Under the pieces are notes generated by a model. The model saw only the letters and a program-made list of their open reading frames with translations, searched no databases and was not told the origin of the DNA. Source: JANJUB01 sp031386985 (GTDB lineage Bacteria; Armatimonadota; Fimbriimonadia; Fimbriimonadales; Fimbriimonadaceae). From it: 64,000 nucleotides of DNA. Every line of letters begins with the position of its first letter. Within the stretch, counting starts at the first letter, position 1. Both the position numbers and the translations under genes were made by a program. Positions 50,917 through 59,570 of this stretch are shown here, one piece after another. The DNA lies in the NCBI GenBank assembly GCA_031386985.1, contig JANNCV010000032.1, positions 121,900-185,899 on the forward strand. The letters run 5' to 3'.

Positions 50917-53608
50917 ATGCGTTCGGTTATTACTCGGGGCATCTTGAAGATGCTCATTTTGTCTTTTGCTTTGATCCTGGCTGGTTCGGCGCTCGCGCAA
51001 TCCGGGCAGTCTCAAACGGGAACGCCTTGGGTTGGCGAAAAGGCGATCCAGGAGACTACGGCCCAAATCATGGCGCGGCACAAGCCAATCGTGGAGCCTG
51101 GCAACCCCGCCCACGAGATTCGGGAGGAGATTGATGCTGGTCGTAAGTTAAGGACTTTGCGAACCAATCCGTTGTCTCCTCGTACATCGCAGTGGCCCCT
51201 AGCTCCTATTAGTTCGCTGGGAAGAGGCGGCCCCTACTTGCCTCAAACCGTCGGCGTCAATTTCCTCGCAACCACGATCAGCAATACGCCAGGATTTATT
51301 CCTCCTGAAACCATGGGCGACGTTGGGCCCAGCAATATCGTAGTCATGGTAAATGGCTCGGTGCGGGTGTTTAACAAGACGGGCACGCTTGACGCGGGCA
51401 CCCTTGAACACCACAACCGATAACTTTTTCGCCAGCGTTCGAAACGGATCGGGAACATCCGACCCTAGAGTTCGATATGATCGACTTTCGGGTCGCTGGT
51501 TTCTTGAGATCATTAACGTTACCGGGGCCAACAATCGCTTGCTCCTCGCCGTGAGTGATAACGCGACGATTTCAAACGCCACGGTGTGGTCGTTCTACTT
51601 TTTTAACTTGGAGAGTGGCGGCGGCGGCGCTTTTGACAATGGCGGATTCCTAGACTATCCGACTCTGGGTATCGACAATAACGCCCTCTATATCGGGGGA
51701 AACATTTTCCGCGGTAGCTTCATTGGTTGCACGGCCTTTGTTGTTCGCAAGACGTCGGTTCTTACGGGTGGCCCGATAGTTGTAACCGCCTTTCGTGCGA
51801 TATGCGCGGGCGCTGGCGCGGGCCCTTATACTCCTCAAGGTGTAGATAACTTTGATGCTACGGCAACGGAAGGCTATTTTATTGGCGTTGACAACGCGAC
51901 GTTCGGGACGCTCATGATGCGGCGAGTTCTAACACCTGGAGGCGTTCCGACGATCTCGGCGAACATCTCGCTGACCGTACCATCAACCGTGTTTCCCCAA
52001 GATCTCACGATCTTAGGATCGGGCGCTCTTGATACTCTGGATGATCGCCTTTTTGCGGCGCATATTTTCAAGAACAAGCTGACCGGAGTTTCAACGCTTT
52101 GGACCGCCCACAATATCGAAGTCGACGCTGGTGGAGTAGCCAACGGCGCTGGGAACCGAAACGGCTCCCGCTGGTATCAAATCCAAAACCTCACGGGTGT
52201 GCCTGCGCTTACTCAATCCGGAACGATGTTTGACAGTGCCGGAGTAAACCCGCGCAACTACTGGATTCCATCGGTTGCGATGAACGGTCAGGGCCATATG
52301 GCGATTGGTGTAACTTACGGCGGTGCGGCTGATCAAGCTGGCGTTGCCGTCGCCGGTCGTTGGTCTTCCGATTCACTGGGATCAACTCAAGGCGCGACCG
52401 TCGCCTTTGCTTCTACATTTAACTACACAATTACCAACAAGCGATGGGGCGACTATTCTAACACCGTTGTTGACCCGGTTGACGATATGACGATGTGGAC
52501 GTTCCAAGAGTATTGCAACGCCGCCGGTTCTTGGGGCGTGCGGGTCGTGCAACTTCGTTCAGCACCGCCGGCTACCCCAAGTTTGGCGGCTCCGACCACG
52601 CTGGCTCAAGGTGCTTCGAACGTGAACGTGATCATTACGGGAACAGTCGTCAGCAACTCTGGGTTCTTTTTTGCGGGTGCGGGTTTCGCTCCGATGACGG
52701 CCACGGTTAGCGGAACGGGAGTGAGCGTAAACTCGGTGACCTTCACCGATCCAACCCACGTAACCTTGAACCTATCCGCAACTGCCGGCGCAGCGCCAGG
52801 AGCCCGCAACATTACGATAACTAATCCTGATGGCCAATCGGCGACTGGGGTTGGAATCTTGACGGTGACAACCACAACCAATCCCATTCCTTTACTTACG
52901 AGCATTTCGCCAAACACGGCCATCGCCGCAGGATCAGGATTCACCCTGACCGTTAACGGCTCGAACTTCATTAGCAACTCGGTTGTTCGGTGGAACGGCG
53001 TAGATAAGGCGACGACGTTCGTTAACTCCGGCCAAGTCACCGCGACGATACCGGCTTCGGATATCGCGTTCGTTGGTACTCCAACGGTCACGGTGTTCAA
53101 TCCAGCTCCGGGCGGCGGCCTGTCTTCGGGTCTCACGTTCTCGATAACACCGATTGAGTTAGCGCCAAATGCGTTCCTCTTGACGACGGGTCTGGCCATA
53201 AGCGGTGGATTAGCTCAGGTCGCTTCGAGCGATAACCTGTACTTGACCGGCGGGTTCCAGTGGACCGTGCCTCGACTTGCGCCAAACTTGATCTGGGAGT
53301 TTGCGACGAATACGTCCGCTACGACAATGTCCCGTTTGGACCTTACTGTTGAAGCGGGAACAACTTCAGCGGGGTTGGAGCAACTTGTTCAAGTGTTCAA
53401 TGTGGGAACCGGCCTATGGGTTACGGTTGACACATTCTCAAGCACGTTGGGAGATTCGGTGCGAACGATCTCGATTACGTCAGGAGCTTCGAGCTATCTT
53501 GGTGCGGGCGGATTGGTACGAATTAGAACTACGTTCCGGGCAACGGGGATAACAAGTCGAGTTGTGAACGCTAGCATAGATCACGTCCATTACACGATCT
53601 ATCCGTAA
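50917..53608 (+). pseudogene. secreted IPT/TIG-domain protein with one frame break
   Basis: The ATG at 50917 has a strong SD (AAAGGAG, 50905-50911) and a signal peptide (MRSVITRGILKMLILSFALI). The first frame reads to GSVRVFNKTGTLDAGTL and stops at 51421-51423. The frame one base ahead continues directly with NTTTDNFFASVRNGSGTSDP to 53608. Skipping one base between 51398 and 51409 joins them into ~896 residues. The joined protein has a propeller-like region (~150-530), IPT/TIG Ig-like domains (LTSISPNTAIAAGSGFTLTV) and a C-terminal beta domain. Only one lesion is present and the rest is intact, so a recent mutation, phase variation or an assembly error are all possible. Confidence 0.8.
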
Positions 53609-53621
53609 CGCAAATGGTTTG

Positions 53622-53649
53622 GCCCCGGCTTAAGAAAAGTTGCCGGGGC
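53622..53649. terminator. hairpin between convergent genes
   Basis: GCCCCGGC (53622-53629) and GCCGGGGC (53642-53649) form a GC-rich stem with a 12-nt loop. It sits between the IPT/TIG gene and the convergent porin-like gene. No T tract follows, so efficiency is uncertain. Confidence 0.45.
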
Positions 53650-54524
53650 TAGAACTTAATGTTCATCGTAAGGGCGGCATCAAAGATTGAGCCATTGCTC
53701 AGTCTTATCATCGGCTCAAGGGCACCATTCTTGTGCACTTGGAATCTTCCGACCACTCGAATGTAGTTCGTCGAAGTTTGCCAATCGCGTGCCCATCCGA
53801 ATCCAATTGTCCGAGCGGCATCCGATTTCAGAGTTATGAGAACGTCGGTGACATCAGCATCGGCGTCTCCGGTTGCTTCACCACGCCTTAGGGCAACTCC
53901 TTCTACTTCAACGGTTCCGTTTGGCCAGGATTTCTTGTAGTGGGCACCCAACGCAAGCTGATGTCCGCGGCCCATTCCCGGGGCCGCCTCCGGTCGTCGG
54001 ATGGGCGTTTGGGACCCTGACTGGGCACCAAGATTGTTTCCAATCGCGGCACTTACTCCAATTCTATCTCCAGCCCGAAGGGCAACTCCCCTCGCTCGGC
54101 CGGTGCCATTATCAAAAACAATCCCCGCCATCGGCAGGCTGCCAATCAGGATGTTTGTTTCGCCCCGAGCACCTCGTACTTTATCGCTTATGAGCCGCCC
54201 GAGCCCGAACGGTATGGTCTGCTTTCCAACTCTCCAAAGGCCCGGATCCTCAATGAAATACTCATCCAGTTGCTCATCATCGGCGTTTCCGACAATCTTT
54301 TGGAATCGCTCGGAAACGAACGCGCGATAGCCCGGCTCCAGGCGAAACTCAAGCATCGCGAGGCTGTGTTTGCCTTGCCAATCATAGAATTTGGTGGCGG
54401 AATCTTCGCCGCGCACAGAACGATACATTATGCGCAGATCCAGCTTTATTTTGACATCTGGCATCTGGGCTGATCCCAAGTTGACGAGCCCGATGGCCAG
54501 CAAAACTACAACCCTCGTACGCAC
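53649..54524 (-). CDS. outer-membrane porin-like beta-barrel protein
   Basis: 291 residues with a signal peptide (MRTRVVVLLAIGLVNLGSAQ). Amphipathic strands run throughout (KIKLDLRIMYRSVRG, LAMLEFRLEPGYRAFVSERF, IGVSAAIGNNLGA, NYIRVVGRFQVHKNGALEPM). The last residue is Phe after MNIK, the terminal signature of barrel proteins handled by BAM. Blocks such as LWRVGKQTIPFGLGRLISDK resemble phosphate-selective porins. It overlaps the 3' end of hisS by 19 bp on the same strand, so it is co-transcribed. The solute is unknown. Confidence 0.7.
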   Translation of the reverse strand: MRTRVVVLLAIGLVNLGSAQMPDVKIKLDLRIMYRSVRGEDSATKFYDWQGKHSLAMLEFRLEPGYRAFVSERFQKIVGNADDEQLDEYFIEDPGLWRVGKQTIPFGLGRLISDKVRGARGETNILIGSLPMAGIVFDNGTGRARGVALRAGDRIGVSAAIGNNLGAQSGSQTPIRRPEAAPGMGRGHQLALGAHYKKSWPNGTVEVEGVALRRGEATGDADADVTDVLITLKSDAARTIGFGWARDWQTSTNYIRVVGRFQVHKNGALEPMIRLSNGSIFDAALTMNIKF

Positions 54525-55759
54525 GTAACCGCCTCCTCTTTGCTAACCGTCACTTGTTCGGCGGTCTCCAGATTCTTAATGGTTACGGACTGATTCGAGA
54601 TTTCATCTTCACCCAAAACCGCCACCCACCTGGCACCAGATTTATCGGCCTGGCGGAACTGTGACTTAAAAGAGCGGCCCTCCAAATCAACCAAAGTCTC
54701 TAATCCGGCCGCGCGAAACTCTCGACATAGCAATCTTGCGGCGCACTCTGCCTCTGGTGCCCAAACCACAAACACATCGGCGGGCTTGTCCTGGGGCAGT
54801 CTTTCAAGGGTCTCCAAAACGAGGAGGAGGCGCTCGACTCCCGCTCCGAAGCCAATCGAAGGCAATTTCGGGCCGCCAAGCTCATGGATCAAGTTATCGT
54901 ATCGCCCGCCGCCCATAACAGTGCTTTGAGCACCAAGGTCGCTCGAATGAACTTCAAAAACCGTTTCAGTGTAGTAGTCTAAGCCGCGAACGATTTCGGG
55001 AGCCACCTGGAAGGGCAGTCCGGCCTCCGCAAGCAGATTCTTGAGCGTTTCAAATCGGGCGGCGCTCTCGGGTTCGAGGTAATCCAAAATGCTGGGCGCG
55101 GCCCGCATGATATCCTGAACCTCGGGGTCCTTCGAATCAAGCAAACGCAAAGGGTTCTTTCGCGTTGCATCGGCAAACTCTTCGCCTTTGCTTTGAAGAA
55201 GCGGGGAAGCAACTTCAAGGATGACCTCGCGGTATCGCTCGCGGCACTCGTTTCGCCCAATCGAGTTTATTGCCACGGTGAGGCCGCCCAGTCCGATTCG
55301 CTCAAGGAACCGAAACCCCACTTCGATAACCTCCGCATCAGCCGAGGCCGATTCCACGCCGACGAGTTCTAGCCCCATTTGGTGGTGCTCCCTCAGTCGC
55401 CCTTTCTGTGGGCGCTCGTAGCGGTAGTGAGCTGAGCTCACATAGCAAACTCTCAGCGATGAGCCGACGGTGCAAAGGTTGTTCTCAATGATTGACCGCA
55501 TGGCAGGCGCGGTGCTTTCGGGCTTAAGCGTGATGTGGCGATCCCCTTTATCGCGGAAATCGTACATCTGCTTAGTAACCACATCGCTGGTCTCCCCGGC
55601 GGAGCGAGTGAAGAGTTCGGTGTCTTCGAAAACGGGAGTGCGAATTTCCCGGTAGCCATAGAGTCGGGTGACGTCCCGAAAATGGCCCTCTAACCACTGC
55701 CACGCGTGCGACTTCGACGGCAAAACATCTTCGGTTCCACGAGAAGCTGAAAATCGCAT
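54506..55759 (-). CDS. hisS: histidyl-tRNA synthetase
   Basis: 417 residues, standard length. Class II motifs: SASRGTEDVLPSKSHAW, TPVFEDTELFTRSAGETSDV, motif 2 RYERPQKGRLREHHQMGLEL, the His-specific loop IVRGLDYYTETVFEVHS, and motif 3 GFGAGVERLLLVLE. The anticodon-binding domain (ADVFVVWAPEAECAARLLCR; QFRQADKSGARWVAVLGEDE) is complete. In motif 2 the usual GRYRQFHQ appears as GRLREHHQ, a mild deviation. It charges tRNA-His. The porin-like gene follows with a 19-bp overlap. Confidence 0.97.
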   Translation of the reverse strand: MRFSASRGTEDVLPSKSHAWQWLEGHFRDVTRLYGYREIRTPVFEDTELFTRSAGETSDVVTKQMYDFRDKGDRHITLKPESTAPAMRSIIENNLCTVGSSLRVCYVSSAHYRYERPQKGRLREHHQMGLELVGVESASADAEVIEVGFRFLERIGLGGLTVAINSIGRNECRERYREVILEVASPLLQSKGEEFADATRKNPLRLLDSKDPEVQDIMRAAPSILDYLEPESAARFETLKNLLAEAGLPFQVAPEIVRGLDYYTETVFEVHSSDLGAQSTVMGGGRYDNLIHELGGPKLPSIGFGAGVERLLLVLETLERLPQDKPADVFVVWAPEAECAARLLCREFRAAGLETLVDLEGRSFKSQFRQADKSGARWVAVLGEDEISNQSVTIKNLETAEQVTVSKEEAVTCVRGL

Positions 55760-55792
55760 CCCTTATTTTGGCTTGTTTGTTGGATCAGGGGC

Positions 55793-55798
55793 TACAAT
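55793..55798 (+). promoter_or_regulatory. -10 box (TACAAT) of the mqnP-like gene, leaderless geometry
   Basis: TACAAT ends 6 nt before the ATG at 55805. No SD is present. Confidence 0.5.
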
Positions 55799-55804
55799 AG
55801 ACCT

Positions 55805-56692
55805 ATGGCTCAAGCGGCGCGAGGCTGGCAAACATTTAGGGTTTTTCTCGAAATGATCAAGTTTGAGCACTCAATCTTTGCTTTACCGTTCGCGATGATC
55901 GGTATGATGCTGGGATCGCGCGCGGCGTTTAGTGTGGCTTGGCCCGGCTTTCGCATTTTTGGATTGATTGTTTTGGCGATGATCAGTTGCCGCAGCGCCG
56001 CGATGGCGTTCAATCGCATCGCTGACCGAGACATTGACGCTCAAAACCCGCGCACCAGAATTAGGGCGCTCCCGGCGGGTTTGCTTCAATTGCGCCAGGC
56101 AAATCTATTTTTCTATGGAAGTTGTTTGATCTTCTTTCTGGCTTCATTCGCGTTGAATCACCTAACGCTACTCTTGAGCCCGGTGGCGCTAGGCGTGACC
56201 CTTTTCTATAGCTTGACTAAGCGATTTACGCCATTGTGTCATTTTGTTTTGGGTATCAGCTTGGGGATTGCGCCAGTAGCGGCTTGGATCGCCTGTACGG
56301 GCCAATTCGACCCTCGGATCGTCTGGATCGGGGGCGCAGTTGCCCTGTGGACCGCTGGATTTGACATCATTTATGCGCTTCAAGATGAAGAGTTTGATCG
56401 AGAGAACGGCTTACGCTCGGTTCCTGAAACTCTCGGCAAACGAAGGGCTCTGGGTGTGAGTCGAGTGTGCCACCTGGCAAGCGTGGTTTTACTATCGGTC
56501 GGTGGAATCGCTGTGAACGCCGGCCCAGTTTTTTTTTGCGGAGTCGTGTTTGCGGCGTGCTTACTAACCTACGAACAATCGCTGGTTAAGCCCGATGATC
56601 TATCTCGCGTCAACCTTGCTTTCTTCACGCTGAATGGCTTCATTTCTCTCGGCCTGTTTGTGTTTGCCTTAATTGATGTTGCGGTTCGCTAA
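55805..56692 (+). CDS. mqnP: UbiA-type prenyltransferase, probably MqnP
   Basis: 295 residues with eight or so TM helices. The first aspartate-rich motif is FNRIADRDIDAQNPRTRIRA and the second is DIIYALQDEEFDRENGLRS, both as in UbiA enzymes. The sequence is closest in style to the UbiA-like enzymes linked to the futalosine pathway (MqnP), which attach the prenyl chain to 1,4-dihydroxy-6-naphthoate. The presence of mqnD in this window supports that reading over UbiA of ubiquinone synthesis. No other pathway gene is adjacent, so the symbol rests on inference. Confidence 0.82.
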   Translation: MAQAARGWQTFRVFLEMIKFEHSIFALPFAMIGMMLGSRAAFSVAWPGFRIFGLIVLAMISCRSAAMAFNRIADRDIDAQNPRTRIRALPAGLLQLRQANLFFYGSCLIFFLASFALNHLTLLLSPVALGVTLFYSLTKRFTPLCHFVLGISLGIAPVAAWIACTGQFDPRIVWIGGAVALWTAGFDIIYALQDEEFDRENGLRSVPETLGKRRALGVSRVCHLASVVLLSVGGIAVNAGPVFFCGVVFAACLLTYEQSLVKPDDLSRVNLAFFTLNGFISLGLFVFALIDVAVR

Positions 56693-56756
56693 GCTCGGTG
56701 GAGCCGACTGACGGCGGCCACCGCGGGTCGTTGCGAAAGTCGGCGGTCCTATGGGC

Positions 56757-58646
56757 TTACTCTTCCTCTTTGAACTCTGCATCCACTACATCTTCGCTTG
56801 GGCTTGCTGCCTTGGGTTCTTCGGTGCCTTCGGCCGGCGTTTCGGATGCCTTCTTGTAGGCTTCCTCGCTTAGTTTGTGCATTGAAGCCTCAAGTACGTT
56901 GAAGGCCGCTTGCATATCTTCTTGATGTTCAGCCGCGACGGCTTTACGCAAATCTGCAACCTGACCCTCGATCGTGCCGCGCTCGGATTCGCTCATTTCG
57001 GTTGACTCTCGAAGGAGTTTTTCGGTCGAATAGCACAGTTGATCTGATTTATTCTTGAGTTCTGCGATCTCTTGGGAGCGCAGATCAGCCTCGGCGTTGG
57101 CCTCGGCTTCCTTTACTTTCTTTTCGATTTCATCGCGCGAAAGATTGCCCGAGCCTGAAATGGTGATGCTTTGGCGTTGATTGGTTGCCTTGTCTTGAGC
57201 ACTCACTTGCAAGATGCCGTTTGCATCAATGTCGAACGTAACCTCGATTTGAGGTACGCGAGCGGGAGCGGGCGGGATTCCGGTGAGATGGAATTTTCCG
57301 AGGCTCTTGTTATCCCGTGCGAGCGGCCGTTCTCCCTGGAGAATGTGAATTTCAACTTCCGGTTGATTGTCGCTCGCGGTGGTGTAAATGCGGCTCTTTT
57401 TGGTCGGAATCGTCGTGTTTCGCTCAATCAACTTATCTGAGATTCCGCCTTGAGTTTCAACGCCAAGGCTGAGCGGAGTAACGTCTAAGAGAACGATGTC
57501 CTTCACCTCGCCCCCAAGCACGCCCGCTTGAATCGCGGCGCCTACGGCAACCACTTCATCCGGGTTTACGCTTCGATTAGGCTCTTTGTTAGTTAGCTTT
57601 TTAACCAGGTCTTGCACCATCGGCATGCGGCTCGATCCGCCGACGAGAATAACCTCGTTGATCTCACTTGATTTAGCTTTTGCGTCGGCAAGGGCTTGCT
57701 CGAACGGACGTTTGATCCGATCCAAAAGGTCGGCGCATAGTTCTTCAAATTTCGCGCGGGTTAGGCTGACATCGAGGTGCTGCGGTTGGTTATCTACGGC
57801 CGTAATGTAGGGAATATTAACCTGGGTGCTTACCTGGTTGGTAAGTTCGATCTTTGCTCGCTCTGCGGCATCGCGCAATCTCTGAACAGCATCCCTTTGC
57901 TGAGCCAAATCAATACCGGATTGCTTTTTGAATTCCGAAACCAACCACTCAACGATCTTCTGATCAAAATCGTCACCGCCGAGGTGGCTATCTCCCGCCG
58001 TCGAGCGGACTTCGAATACGCCTTCGCCAACATCTAGAACCGAAACATCAAACGTTCCGCCACCCAGGTCAAAAACGAGAATGGTCTCGCTTCCTTTTTT
58101 GTCGAGGCCATAGGCTAGGGAAGCAGCCGTCGGCTCGTTAATAATTCGCAGGACCTGGAGACCCGCGATTTCGCCCGCGTTTTTTGTTGCCGTTCGCTGA
58201 CTGTCATTAAAATAAGCCGGAACGGTGATGACGGCTTTATCCACCGTTTCGCCCAGATAAGCCTCGGCGTCCGCCTTTAGCTTTTGCAAAATCATGGCGG
58301 AAACGTCTTCGGGCGTTAAATCTTTGCCGATTGCGGGAATATGGGCGACCACGGCGCCGTTCTTTCCAGCCTTTACCGTGTAAGCAACGCGAGTCGTCTC
58401 CTCCTTTACTTCGGCCATCGTGTGGCCCATGAAGCGCTTGATGCTGTAAATCGTGTTATCCGGGTTCACCACCGCCTGTCGCTTTGCGGTAACTCCTACC
58501 AATCGCTCGCCGTTTTGCTTAAATGCAACCACGCTTGGCATGGTCCTTGAGCCCTCGGCGGTGCTGATAACCACTGGCTCTCCGCCTTCCATAACCGCGA
58601 CAACCGAGTTCGTCGTTCCTAAGTCAATTCCTACCGTTCTTCCCAT
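56757..58646 (-). CDS. dnaK: Hsp70 chaperone DnaK
   Basis: 629 residues. ATPase: GRTVGIDLGTTNSVVAVMEG, the IINEPTAASLAYGLDKKGSE block, VFDLGGGTFDVSVLDVGEGV and VILVGGSSRMPMVQ. The linker and substrate domain start KDIVLLDVTPLSLGVETQGG; the C-terminus ends in an acidic EEPKAASPSEDVVDAEFKEE. It folds and refolds proteins with DnaJ and GrpE, which are not next to it. The ATG lies 6 nt after TAAAAT, and a HAIR-type inverted repeat stands upstream, so heat-shock control by an HspR-like repressor is likely. Confidence 0.98.
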   Translation of the reverse strand: MGRTVGIDLGTTNSVVAVMEGGEPVVISTAEGSRTMPSVVAFKQNGERLVGVTAKRQAVVNPDNTIYSIKRFMGHTMAEVKEETTRVAYTVKAGKNGAVVAHIPAIGKDLTPEDVSAMILQKLKADAEAYLGETVDKAVITVPAYFNDSQRTATKNAGEIAGLQVLRIINEPTAASLAYGLDKKGSETILVFDLGGGTFDVSVLDVGEGVFEVRSTAGDSHLGGDDFDQKIVEWLVSEFKKQSGIDLAQQRDAVQRLRDAAERAKIELTNQVSTQVNIPYITAVDNQPQHLDVSLTRAKFEELCADLLDRIKRPFEQALADAKAKSSEINEVILVGGSSRMPMVQDLVKKLTNKEPNRSVNPDEVVAVGAAIQAGVLGGEVKDIVLLDVTPLSLGVETQGGISDKLIERNTTIPTKKSRIYTTASDNQPEVEIHILQGERPLARDNKSLGKFHLTGIPPAPARVPQIEVTFDIDANGILQVSAQDKATNQRQSITISGSGNLSRDEIEKKVKEAEANAEADLRSQEIAELKNKSDQLCYSTEKLLRESTEMSESERGTIEGQVADLRKAVAAEHQEDMQAAFNVLEASMHKLSEEAYKKASETPAEGTEEPKAASPSEDVVDAEFKEEE

Positions 58647-58652
58647 TGTTGT

Positions 58653-58658
58653 ATTTTA
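58653..58658 (-). promoter_or_regulatory. -10 box (TAAAAT) of dnaK, leaderless geometry
   Basis: TAAAAT on the minus strand ends 6 nt before the dnaK ATG at 58646. The -35 region falls at 58676-58681, at the edge of the inverted repeat. Confidence 0.45.
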
Positions 58659-58679
58659 CCTTGTTCAAGTGTTAAGATA

Positions 58680-58700
58680 TATGAGTCTTATGCACTCAAG
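58680..58700. promoter_or_regulatory. HAIR-type operator (HspR-binding inverted repeat)
   Basis: TATGAGT-N7-ACTCAAG (58680-58686 and 58694-58700) matches the HAIR consensus CTTGAGT-N7-ACTCAAG at 12 of 14 positions and with exact spacing. HspR represses dnaK operons through this site in actinobacteria and others. No hspR gene is in the window. Confidence 0.65.
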
Positions 58701-58759
58701 TGTTGCTTACGTCTGAATTTGGACGAACGTTGCAATCGGGGTCCATTGGCCCTATAACG

Positions 58760-59263
58760 CTACTTCAATGTGGCGTCGCTCGGTAGCCTTTTCGCGTGTG
58801 TATCCAGAAACGAAACCATCGTTCGCCCTTCGTGGCGAGTCTTGCTCCGAGCGGCAAGATTGGCAACGACGTCTTTGGCCAGCGCGTCGGTCTCGAAGTA
58901 CAGAACGGTGTTTGCAGAATCCTCGATCTTGTTCACATCGCGGCTGGAAAGACCGAATTTGTAGGCGTAGCCGAAGTGTTTGCCTTCCTTCGCAACTTCG
59001 GGGCAATCCGCTATGTCTGAGTTCTTGGTATAAGGTTGCAGCAGGGTGATCCAGTTTTCGAGAGGCATCTTTTCTTCCGAATCGCTTAGGTAGATCGCCG
59101 TTGCTGTACTCAGTTGCTTCAGGTTTGAGAGGCATTGGACGTGGAGGGAAGCCGGGCGCGCCGCCAGAATTGGTTTGTAGAGAATGATTCCGCTACATCC
59201 GCAAAAAACAATCAGGCATCCTGCAAGCATCCAACGGTTCGTTTGCCTAATTAATGGGTCCAT
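58760..59263 (-). CDS. pseudopilin-like membrane protein
   Basis: 167 residues. An N-terminal TM helix (WMLAGCLIVFCGCSGIILY) is followed by HVQCLSNLKQLSTATAIYLS, the start of the globular part of DUF1559-type pseudopilins, and DSEEKMPLENWITLLQPY. The tail with RHEGRTMVSFLDTHAKRLPS corresponds to the H-x-DG block. There is no FTLIE prepilin motif, so it may stay in the membrane. Three such proteins occur in this window. TATAGT lies 5 nt before the ATG, another leaderless layout. Confidence 0.8.
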   Translation of the reverse strand: MDPLIRQTNRWMLAGCLIVFCGCSGIILYKPILAARPASLHVQCLSNLKQLSTATAIYLSDSEEKMPLENWITLLQPYTKNSDIADCPEVAKEGKHFGYAYKFGLSSRDVNKIEDSANTVLYFETDALAKDVVANLAARSKTRHEGRTMVSFLDTHAKRLPSDATLK

Positions 59264-59531
59264 GATCCACTATATCATGTGGAGCGTTCAGCGGCACGAA
59301 GTCACAACCTCTCGCCACTCCGGGGGAGAGGGGGCAGGGGTTGGGGTCGGTGTGGCTTGTTGAGATTTACAAGTCAGCCGGACACGAGCTGGAAGCACCG
59401 TGGCACCGAACGGCAGGATGCCCATAGCCCAGGTTCCCAAGGGAGAGGGGGTCCTGGTGGTTTGCAGTTACAGCCACCGTACATGGGCGGGACGCGCCGT
59501 GAAAACCTTTGGCGGGACGCCCGAGCCACAA
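59264..59531. other. gene-free GC-rich stretch
   Basis: No ORF with a start signal or family match is seen. The region has G-rich runs (CCGGGGGAGAGGGGGCAGGG near 59320-59340) and a second GGGAGAGGGGG at 59443-59453. These look like degraded intergenic repeat sequence. TATAGT (59269-59274 on the minus strand) serves the pseudopilin-like gene. Confidence 0.4.
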
Positions 59532-59567
59532 GCAAAAAAGCGAAGCATTTCAGCTTCGCTTTTTTGC
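59532..59567. terminator. 15-bp terminator behind ftsZ
   Basis: GCAAAAAAGCGAAGC (59532-59546) pairs exactly with GCTTCGCTTTTTTGC (59553-59567). It lies 3 bp beyond the ftsZ stop; its A/T ends let it act on both strands. Confidence 0.88.
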
Positions 59568-59570
59568 ACT

